Shown here piece by piece: positions 17,073-22,969 of a DNA stretch of 43,629 nucleotides; positions within the stretch are counted from its first letter, which is position 1; every line of letters starts with the position of its first letter. A program made the position numbers and the translations under genes. The notes under the pieces are model-generated. The model searched no databases. It was not told where the DNA came from and worked only from the letters and a program-made list of their open reading frames with translations. The stretch comes from an uncultured Pelagibacteraceae bacterium (lineage in GTDB: Bacteria > Pseudomonadota > Alphaproteobacteria > Pelagibacterales > Pelagibacteraceae), in assembly GCA_902560015.1 (NCBI GenBank), contig CACEKA010000008.1:1-43629 (forward strand). The letters run 5' to 3'.

Positions 17073-18125
17073 ATGGCTAAAATTAAAACAAAAAGAGAGC
17101 GAATCAAATTCGCATCTGATAATGTTGCTGGTGCATGTCCTGAAGTTCTTGATGCAATTATTAAAGCAAATGATGGTGACAGTACACCATATGGAAATGA
17201 CCAAATTTCTACTGAATTACAAGACAAGTTCTCAGAAATTTTTGAAAAAGAGGTAATTGTTTTTCCAACTGCATCAGGCACAGCAGCTAATGCTTTGGCA
17301 CTATCAACAATGACTCCATCATTTGGAAATATTTATTGTCACAAGTTATCTCATATAAATACAGACGAATGTGGTGCTCCTGAGTTTTATACAGGAGGTG
17401 GAAAATTAGTTACATTACAAGGAATTAATGGAAAAATAACTGATAATGAATTAGATGAAGCGATTGGAGGAAAAGGAATTGTTCATCACACACAACCTTC
17501 ATCAGTTAGTATTACCCAAGTCTGTGAAACTGGAGAAGTTTATCAACTAGATGAAATTAAAAAGATTTCAGATGTTGCTCATAAACACAATCTTAATATG
17601 CACATGGATGGAGCAAGGTTTGCAAATGCATTAGTTTCCTTGGATGTAACACCTGCTGAGATGACGTGGAAATCTGGTATTGATGTATTATCATTTGGTG
17701 CAACCAAAAATGGTTGTCTTGCAGCTGAAGCAATAATTTTCTTTAAGAAAGATTTAGTTGGCAATATTGCTTTTTTAATGAAAAGAGCAGGGCACTTATT
17801 ATCTAAAATGCGTTTTGTATCAGCTCAATTAAATGCTTATATTTCAAATGATGTTTGGCTTAGAAATGCAAAGCATGCAAATGAAATGGGAAAAAAACTA
17901 AGTGAGGGATTGGATCATCATTCTGATATTAAGCTTTCATATCCAACAGAGGCCAACGAAGTTTTTGCAAAATTTCCAAGAAATATGATCGAACATTTAA
18001 ATTCAGAAGGTTACAAAATGAATGAAGAAGAGTTAGATGGTAAATCTGTAAGATTAGTTGCTGCTTGGAACACTCAAGAGGAAGATGTTAATGGGTTGCT
18101 AGAGACTTTAAAAAATTCTAATTAG
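17073..18125 (+). CDS. Low-specificity threonine aldolase
   Basis: A 350-residue fold-type I PLP enzyme of the threonine aldolase family, cleaving L-threonine or allo-threonine to glycine and acetaldehyde. Visible motifs are IKFASDNVAGACPEVL at the start, FPTASGTAANALAL, HMDGARFANAL (PLP Asp) and SFGATKNGCLAAEAI with the PLP-binding Lys. It follows the amidinotransferase after 1 bp. A glycine source directly beside a glycine-using amidinotransferase suggests that the operon handles glycine and amidino groups together. Its last 8 bases overlap the convergent 75-aa gene. Confidence 0.9.
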   Translation: MAKIKTKRERIKFASDNVAGACPEVLDAIIKANDGDSTPYGNDQISTELQDKFSEIFEKEVIVFPTASGTAANALALSTMTPSFGNIYCHKLSHINTDECGAPEFYTGGGKLVTLQGINGKITDNELDEAIGGKGIVHHTQPSSVSITQVCETGEVYQLDEIKKISDVAHKHNLNMHMDGARFANALVSLDVTPAEMTWKSGIDVLSFGATKNGCLAAEAIIFFKKDLVGNIAFLMKRAGHLLSKMRFVSAQLNAYISNDVWLRNAKHANEMGKKLSEGLDHHSDIKLSYPTEANEVFAKFPRNMIEHLNSEGYKMNEEELDGKSVRLVAAWNTQEEDVNGLLETLKNSN

Positions 18126-18345
18126 GATTTTGCTTTAAAAATTCAATATATTTTACTACTTCTTCAAACTTTTCATCAGGAATATCTTTATAACTAGCAT
18201 TAAAATGATCTTTCACACATATAGCAACATGAGCATAGGAGTTTCTTCCTTTAGGATGATTTGGGTGATCAGGTAGTTGGCCTACCAAATAATCGCCAGC
18301 TTCCTGAATAATTTTCCAGAGTTTACTTGCGTTTTCTTTGTTCAT
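18118..18345 (-). CDS. Small protein with ORF6C-like tail; target gene of the repeats
   Basis: A 75-residue soluble protein I cannot name with certainty. Its second half, SYAHVAICVKDHFNASYKDI followed by PDEKFEEVVKYIEFL, resembles the ORF6C domain found at the C-terminus of some phage antirepressor-like proteins. The N-terminal 20 residues recur as truncated copies at 19706-19774 and 21718-21786. Here the gene is complete and converges on threonine aldolase with an 8-bp overlap. The region upstream of its start is shared with the second copy, so its present promoter probably came with an inserted element. Confidence 0.6.
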   Translation of the reverse strand: MNKENASKLWKIIQEAGDYLVGQLPDHPNHPKGRNSYAHVAICVKDHFNASYKDIPDEKFEEVVKYIEFLKQNPN

Positions 18346-18414
18346 ACAACTTAAAACTTTGTTTTATCTCTTCTAGTTCGAGTATAGTTCGAGTTATCCT
18401 ATAAAATCCTATAA
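18287..18414 (-). repeat. Repeat copy 1: gene start plus element end
   Basis: 128 bp matching 19716-19843 with no length difference and few substitutions. On the minus strand it holds two direct-repeat pairs, then 31 bp, then the ATG and about 20 codons of the 75-aa gene. The pairs are TTCGAGT spaced 11 bp (18377-18394 on the plus strand) and ATCCTATA spaced 10 bp (18396-18413). The match stops abruptly at 18414/18415, the same point at which copy 2 stops. I interpret this as the right-end junction of an inserted element, with the gene body restored downstream. Confidence 0.8.
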
Positions 18415-18446
18415 CCCAGAACCACGATCCCTAAAATTTTTTTCAT
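18415..18446 (-). pseudogene. Truncated second start of the PL5-like exported gene
   Basis: Immediately after the PL5-like gene, an ATG overlaps its TGA stop as ATGA. It opens a frame reading MKKILGIVVLG, nearly the first 11 residues of that gene (MKKLLGILVLG). The match ends exactly at the repeat boundary 18414/18415, after which the frame runs into TAG within five codons. It looks like the stub of a former tandem paralogue cut off at the element end. Confidence 0.65.
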
Positions 18447-19630
18447 TGATTTGCTAATGCGTTATATATACAGCCCATTCCAATTCCAATAACTTCATCT
18501 CCTTTAAGAGATTTTGCGCGATGAGTCATATGAGACTTTAAAAATTTTGTTGTTCTGTGTTCGGGATATCTATACTGCATAATATGAAACCATGGGCCGT
18601 TAAAACTTATGTAATCTAGTTCTTTAGAAAATTTTTGCACCCCATTGCTAGCTTGCGAATTGTGTTGCTTTTTGGCCCAGGGTTCTATTTTTGAATTATC
18701 TAGAAATGAGTCATGAAATAATTCTACAGCTTTAAGTAGTTTTTTTTCATAATTTTTTGGTAATTTTACATTCGCAGCTTTGGCGATTTCTAAAATAATA
18801 AATGCTTCTCCTAATCCATTATGATGATACCATAATGCACGATTTCCACGTGTAGTTCTATCTTTAATACTTCCATCTTTTAAAATCCACTTGTTAGCTC
18901 CTTTGACTAACTTCTTTACCATTCCTTTGTATTTTTTGTTAGCATTATGTCTTAACGCTATGTTTGGAAAAAAAAATCCAGCTGAATTCCCCATATAAAA
19001 ATTTTTAGCTGGTTTTATTCTTTTATAAAAAGACTTAAACCATTCATTAATGATTTCATGTCTTGAGTCATTTATTTTATAGTCAGAAAAATTAAGATTA
19101 TAAATATAGTTTAGACCCATAATTATCTCAAGCGCAACAGTAGAGTCTTTTATTGGAGCCAAATCTTGTCCGTCAGAGTCACTCCACTCCCCCTCACATT
19201 CATCCAGAATAGAATTTTCAGGATTATTTGTGTAGCATTGTTTTGTTTTAGAAAGAGCATTATTTTTTGCCCAGATATAAAGTTTATCAAAAAGAAATTC
19301 TTTAACACTATCGTTTTCAGTCACCATCGCAAAAGTAACACTGTAAGTATAATGTCTAAAAACGTCTCTACTATAAGCCCCTTCAACAGTTTTCCAATTA
19401 TCCATCCTAGAATTGTAACCAAAAATTCTTGGTGCTAGATCTTTATTAATTGTATAGTTGTTTGGTTCAAAATATTCAAAGCCACAAAATTTAATTTTAT
19501 GTTCTTTTGGTAATTTATTAAATTCATCATAAACATCATCAGGAATAAATGGAGACTTGCTTAACTGATTTGCAATTGCAGTACTACTTAATATTAAGCC
19601 CAGAACCAAAATCCCTAAAAGTTTTTTCAT
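18443..19630 (-). CDS. Exported alginate-lyase-like (PL5-like) protein
   Basis: A 395-residue protein with a Sec signal peptide (hydrophobic 4-19, likely cleavage after STAIA at 20). The mature part is helix-rich and, at 261-280, has RGNRALWYHHNGLGEAFIIL, close to the RGxRALxYHN block of PL5 alginate lyases that carries the active-site Tyr. The other PL5 hallmark, NNHxYW, is not present: the matching place reads MGNSAGFFFPN (about 213-223), with no His. It may bind or cleave a uronic-acid polymer by altered chemistry, or be non-catalytic. It is the only gene of cargo module A. Confidence 0.5.
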   Translation of the reverse strand: MKKLLGILVLGLILSSTAIANQLSKSPFIPDDVYDEFNKLPKEHKIKFCGFEYFEPNNYTINKDLAPRIFGYNSRMDNWKTVEGAYSRDVFRHYTYSVTFAMVTENDSVKEFLFDKLYIWAKNNALSKTKQCYTNNPENSILDECEGEWSDSDGQDLAPIKDSTVALEIIMGLNYIYNLNFSDYKINDSRHEIINEWFKSFYKRIKPAKNFYMGNSAGFFFPNIALRHNANKKYKGMVKKLVKGANKWILKDGSIKDRTTRGNRALWYHHNGLGEAFIILEIAKAANVKLPKNYEKKLLKAVELFHDSFLDNSKIEPWAKKQHNSQASNGVQKFSKELDYISFNGPWFHIMQYRYPEHRTTKFLKSHMTHRAKSLKGDEVIGIGMGCIYNALANQ

Positions 19631-19681
19631 AATCCAAGATTACCAAATCCCGAACAGAGAGTCTAATTGCTAGAAAAATGA

Positions 19682-19843
19682 CTTAATGTGGAATAATGTG
19701 TCCCTCTAATCCCGTAAATAATCGCCAGCTTCCTGAATAATTTTCCAGAGTTTACTTGCGTTTTCTTTGTTCATACAACCCAATAACGTGTTTTATCTCT
19801 TCTAGTTCGAGTGTAGTTCGAGTTATCCTATTAAATCCTATAA
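19682..19843 (-). repeat. Repeat copy 2: complete middle junction
   Basis: The central copy carries both flanks. Bases 19682-19774 match copy 3 (21694-21786) over 93 bp without indels, and 19716-19843 match copy 1 over 128 bp without indels. The overlap shared by all three is the start of the 75-aa gene. Direct repeats TTCGAGT (19806-19823) and ATCCTATA/ATCCTATT (19825-19842) lie on the promoter side, and ACATTA twice at 10-bp spacing (minus strand) on the other. Cargo A and cargo B abut it directly. This is what two tandem site-specific insertions would leave. Confidence 0.82.
19706..19774 (-). pseudogene. 22-codon stub of the 75-aa gene (copy 2)
   Basis: ATG at 19774 opens a frame that repeats the first 20 residues of the 75-aa protein (MNKENASKLWKIIQEAGDYL) and then ends RD and TAG. 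The stop comes from the shared element-end sequence. It keeps a start, a stop and the same upstream region as the full gene, so a 22-residue peptide could be made, but it is most simply a by-product of insertion. Confidence 0.65.
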
Positions 19844-20389
19844 TTAATTTTTATAATTCAACGCTGCATTAAATAAATGCCTTAATACCTTTTCATATTC
19901 TCTATCATTCAGTTTGCTTAAAATGGGATTGTCGAGAGTTTTTCGTGCAACTGAAACCCCTACTAAAATCGCGCCCATTAAATCATAATTAATAGGTTTA
20001 ATTTTTTTCTTTATCCCATCAATTACTGGTTTTCTCATTTTTTCTCTATGAAATTTTTTAACTATATGTCCAACTTCTGGATCTCCAGAATTCATACATA
20101 GCATTCTAACAAGGTTTACATCATCTTTTGGATTCGAATTTTCCATTAGACCTTCAACCATAAAATCAACAACGTTATTTGGATTTACATCAACAAACCA
20201 TTCTGCAACATCTTTTAATGTTTCTTCGAAAAGCTTTTTCTTACTGCCGAAGTACCTAGAGATAAGAGCGATGTCATATTTAGATTGTTTGGCAATATCT
20301 CGAACTGAAACATTTGAATAACCTTTAGTCCAAAAAAGCTTTTTAGCAGTATTAAAAATTATTTTTTTTGAATTATTTGAATTTCTCAT
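19844..20389 (-). CDS. TetR/AcrR family transcriptional regulator
   Basis: A 181-residue regulator with the TetR N-terminal helix-turn-helix (about 8-55: IIFNTAKKLFWTKGYSNVSV, RDIAKQSKYDIALISRYFGS and KKKLFEETL) and a divergent ligand-binding C-terminus. It lies downstream of the Tat-type SDR in the same direction in cargo module B. The SDR promoter carries two near-identical palindromes that are good candidates for its operators. An inverted repeat also sits 19-49 bp before its own start. Its TAA stop lies exactly at the repeat boundary. Confidence 0.88.
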   Translation of the reverse strand: MRNSNNSKKIIFNTAKKLFWTKGYSNVSVRDIAKQSKYDIALISRYFGSKKKLFEETLKDVAEWFVDVNPNNVVDFMVEGLMENSNPKDDVNLVRMLCMNSGDPEVGHIVKKFHREKMRKPVIDGIKKKIKPINYDLMGAILVGVSVARKTLDNPILSKLNDREYEKVLRHLFNAALNYKN

Positions 20390-20407
20390 CTTTTAAAAAA
20401 ATATAAC

Positions 20408-20438
20408 AAGTCACCTTATAATAAATACAAGGTGACTT
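20408..20438. promoter_or_regulatory. 10-bp inverted repeat upstream of tetR-like gene
   Basis: AAGTCACCTT and its exact reverse complement AAGGTGACTT flank an 11-base AT spacer. It may be an autoregulatory operator of the TetR protein, since it lies 19-49 bp before the start codon. It may also be a terminator for the upstream SDR, since a T-run follows on both strands. The half-site shares AAGTCA with the palindromes before the SDR, which favours the operator reading. Confidence 0.55.
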
Positions 20439-20496
20439 ATAGTTTTTTAGATCAATTCAAATAGGGTCTTAAAGATTGATCTGAGAGGGAGAATAT

Positions 20497-21450
20497 TTAA
20501 GCTGTATTCCGAGCAAACAAACCTGCTGCTACTCCTAGAACTTCACCAGTAATTTTTTCACCACTTTTACTAGCAAAGAATTTAACCATTTCACCAATCT
20601 CATTAGGGTTATATGCTCCCATTGGAAGGGGGTTTCTCCATTGTTTCATTAACGTTTCTAAACCTTCCCATGTTGGGTTTTCTGGAGACATTGCTCCTAG
20701 AACATATTTATTGTTCATGAGTTTAGTTTTTACAACAGTTGGACATATAGCATTGCAAGTAACGTTATGTTTTCCCATAATTAAAGCAGTACTTTTTGCT
20801 AATCCAATTACAGCCCACTTAGTACCAGAATAAACTGGAAACCACTCTTCACCCATACGTCCTAAAACTGAAGATAAAATAGTTATTCCTCCAGAATTTT
20901 GTTTTCTCATAACTGGTATAGAAGCTTGTATAGTTTTCACTACTCCAGTCACATTTATATCAATTACAGTTTGAATTTCTTTTTCACTGAAATATTCCAT
21001 CATTCCAATTTGTGTTACTCCTGCATTTGCTACAACATGATCTAATGTTCCAAACTGCTTAACAGCCATACCAACAGCATCTGATAGAGCAGATCTATCT
21101 CTTACATCTCCTTTATAAGTAATACATTTAACACCATAAGACTCTATTTTACTTTTTGCATTTGCTAGATCTAAATCATTGGCCAAAGGATAATTTACAC
21201 CCTCTAAATCACTTGCTACATCAAAAAGAACAATATTTGCTCCTGCCTTTGCTAGCTCTTCAGCACTTGCCAAACCAATGCCACGTGCACCACCTGTGAT
21301 TAGAGCTGTTTTTCCATCCAGTTCTTTTTTAGTTTTGTTTTCATTTGCTTTAGCAGTACTTGAGGCTGCTAATGCTGTGGTACCTAATGCTACTGCACCA
21401 ATTCCCTTAATTGCTTGTCTTCGACTCATATTCTTATCTTCATTATTCAT
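20497..21450 (-). CDS. Tat-exported short-chain dehydrogenase/reductase
   Basis: A 317-residue SDR that starts with a twin-arginine signal: SRRQAIKG at about 8-15, a hydrophobic Ala-rich stretch, and probable cleavage after STAKA. The SDR domain follows, with TGGARGIGLASAEEL, ANAGV, SSVLG and the active-site YSGTKWA. ATG 21450 is preceded by AAAGGAG at the right distance; an upstream in-frame ATG at 21489 lacks this, so I chose 21450. Exported SDRs must fold with NAD(P) in the cytoplasm before Tat transport. The substrate is unknown. It is transcribed from a promoter with two palindromes and is followed by the TetR gene. Confidence 0.85.
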   Translation of the reverse strand: MNNEDKNMSRRQAIKGIGAVALGTTALAASSTAKANENKTKKELDGKTALITGGARGIGLASAEELAKAGANIVLFDVASDLEGVNYPLANDLDLANAKSKIESYGVKCITYKGDVRDRSALSDAVGMAVKQFGTLDHVVANAGVTQIGMMEYFSEKEIQTVIDINVTGVVKTIQASIPVMRKQNSGGITILSSVLGRMGEEWFPVYSGTKWAVIGLAKSTALIMGKHNVTCNAICPTVVKTKLMNNKYVLGAMSPENPTWEGLETLMKQWRNPLPMGAYNPNEIGEMVKFFASKSGEKITGEVLGVAAGLFARNTA

Positions 21451-21494
21451 AATTACTCCTTTTTGAAAATAAAGTTTAGAATCTATCATTTAAA

Positions 21495-21542
21495 AAGTCA
21501 ACAACTGTTGACTTATATTATTATTTTATCAACAACTGTTGA
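21495..21542. promoter_or_regulatory. Tandem palindromic operators before the Tat-SDR gene
   Basis: Two palindromes share the core TCAACA-AC-TGTTGA. The proximal one is 20 bp with perfect 9-bp arms (21495-21514, AAGTCAACA/TGTTGACTT); the distal one is 14 bp (21529-21542). Their centres are 31 bp apart, about three helical turns, so dimers would bind one DNA face. On the minus strand a -35-like TTGTCA overlaps the distal site and a -10-like AATAAT lies 17 bp on. This is the arrangement expected for repression by the adjacent TetR protein. Confidence 0.7.
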
Positions 21543-21590
21543 CAAAGACTTATTTTGATATAAATTACTGTTTTGATTTATCTATTTTAA

Positions 21591-21608
21591 TTCGAGTATA
21601 GTTCGAGT
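21591..21608. repeat. Isolated TTCGAGT direct-repeat pair
   Basis: TTCGAGT-ATAG-TTCGAGT, identical to the pair in repeat copy 1 and one base different from that in copy 2, but here without the adjoining ATCCTATA pair or the gene start. It lies inside cargo module B about 86 bp before copy 3. It could be an extra recombinase or regulator site, or the trace of an earlier junction. Confidence 0.6.
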
Positions 21609-21693
21609 TTAAGAGAAGAAATTGATGAGTCTTAGTCTGATTTATTTTAAGTTAATTTTTAATTACTCGCATTATTACTGTAGTTTGATGTAG

Positions 21694-21786
21694 CTTAATG
21701 TGGAATAATGTGTCCCTCTATTCCCCCAAATAATCGCCAGCTTCCTGTATCATTTTCCACAGTTTACTTGCGTTTTCTTTGTTCAT
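21694..21786 (-). repeat. Repeat copy 3: outer junction
   Basis: 93 bp matching 19682-19774 without indels. The minus strand reads ATG plus the first 20 codons of the 75-aa gene, a stop, and the shared element end with ACATTA twice. The 10-bp periodicity continues upstream on the plus strand, with TGT at 21679, 21689, 21699 and 21709. Unlike copies 1 and 2, the sequence before the ATG (21787 onward) is unrelated, as expected for the original upstream flank of the target gene. Confidence 0.78.
21718..21786 (-). pseudogene. 22-codon stub of the 75-aa gene (copy 3)
   Basis: ATG 21786 opens MNKENASKLWKMIQEAGDYL followed by GE and TAG. It is the same length as the stub at 19706-19774, with one amino-acid change in the shared 20 residues and different last two residues. 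It is probably the original 5' end of the target gene, cut off from the body by insertion. Confidence 0.65.
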
Positions 21787-21805
21787 TTATTTAAATAATA
21801 TTTTA

Positions 21806-22969
21806 TTATTTTAAGATATTTTTTAATCTTAAATAATTCTTAAATAATGTGAAATTTTTTGAAGCACTTTTTGCTTTAATTAATTTTTTTTTAATTGATA
21901 TTGAATCCATCTTATACATCTCATTAAAATTATTTAAAAAATCTGCATCATTCCCTTCATTATATAAAAAACCTCTTTCATTATTGCCAATAAATTCTTT
22001 ACGGCCAGAAGGACAGTTACTACATAATATTGGAATACCTATATAGGCAGCATCAATCATTGCTAAACTTGATCCTTCCCAAACTGAGGTTGAAATATAA
22101 TATTTAGATTTTTTAAGATAATTATAAATATTTTTTTTATGATCTATTATTCTTATTTTATTTTGTATACCCAGTTTTCTTATTAATTGCTCAATAGTAA
22201 TTTTCATCTCACCACTTCCAATTATCAATAATTTAATATCATCATATTTTGAAGCTAGTTTATTAAAATTATTAATTAAAAAAGGATAATTTTTTTGTTC
22301 AGTTAATCGACCAATTGAAATCAAAATTTTTTTACCATCAAAAAAATCATCAAGTATCTCTTCGTTTTGTAAGTCATTAATCTTTTTAATCAATAGATGA
22401 GGGTCCTGAATGACAATCATTTTATTTTCTTCAAATACTTTATTTTGTAAAAGATAATCTTTTAACTCATTAGAAGGACAGATGATTTTAGTTATTTTAC
22501 TAGATGCAGTTTTCCAGATAAATTTTCTGATTGGTGTCATTTTAGGATGACCAGCTATATGTAAAATTAATTTGGTCTTAAACTTGAATATATAAAATAG
22601 AATTATAGGCAAAGATGTAATTAAGTGAATTATAAGAAAATCAGGTTTTTTTTTCTTGATTATAGAAAATAAAGAGAAAAAAGATGAAAAAAAAATCAAT
22701 AAGTAAGAGATCCTACTCTTTAAAAAACCTTCTTTTCTCAATGACCTAATAAATTTAATAGATCTAAATCTATGGGTATCAATTTTTTTGGGTTTTAATT
22801 CATCTAAGTAATTATCCCATTCTCCAAAAACATTTATTATACATACATTAAATAATTTAGATTTTGAAAACTTAATTAAACCATATGAGCTATTTATAAC
22901 ATTTTTAATTGTTCCAACTCCTGAAGTGAATGGACACCAAACATAAATACTTTTTTTATCAATACTCAT
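21806..22969 (-). CDS. Glycosyltransferase family 4-like protein
   Basis: A 387-residue GT-B glycosyltransferase. The N-terminal acceptor domain begins with a weak VGTIKNVINSSYG block. The C-terminal nucleotide-sugar domain shows ISIGRLTEQKNYPFLI near 226 and VWEGSSLAMIDAAYIGIPIL near 315, where the second acid of the usual E-x7-E is Asp. It would add a sugar to a cell-surface glycan or lipid precursor at the inner membrane. Its start overlaps the stop of the Gfo/Idh gene by one base, so the two are coupled. The sugar and acceptor are unknown. Confidence 0.85.
   Translation of the reverse strand: MSIDKKSIYVWCPFTSGVGTIKNVINSSYGLIKFSKSKLFNVCIINVFGEWDNYLDELKPKKIDTHRFRSIKFIRSLRKEGFLKSRISYLLIFFSSFFSLFSIIKKKKPDFLIIHLITSLPIILFYIFKFKTKLILHIAGHPKMTPIRKFIWKTASSKITKIICPSNELKDYLLQNKVFEENKMIVIQDPHLLIKKINDLQNEEILDDFFDGKKILISIGRLTEQKNYPFLINNFNKLASKYDDIKLLIIGSGEMKITIEQLIRKLGIQNKIRIIDHKKNIYNYLKKSKYYISTSVWEGSSLAMIDAAYIGIPILCSNCPSGRKEFIGNNERGFLYNEGNDADFLNNFNEMYKMDSISIKKKLIKAKSASKNFTLFKNYLRLKNILK

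Larger units (their letters stand above)
21543..21805. other. Non-coding gap holding repeat copy 3 and its arms
   Basis: Together with the operators before it, this is the longest gene-free stretch in the window (21490-21805). It holds the isolated TTCGAGT pair, a featureless AT-rich stretch (about 21610-21670), four TGT-anchored repeats at exact 10-bp steps (21679-21711) and repeat copy 3. I see no tRNA or other RNA gene in it. Confidence 0.55.

Noticed and set aside
18377..18413. CRISPR-like or tRNA T-arm reading of the TTCGAGT repeats
   Set aside because: There are only two units per site with 4-bp gaps, no spacers, and no cloverleaf can be formed around them.
18118..21786. Insertion sequence or transposon as explanation of the repeats
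   Set aside because: There is no transposase, no terminal inverted repeats and no short target duplication; the repeated part is a gene start with asymmetric flanks, which fits site-specific integration better.
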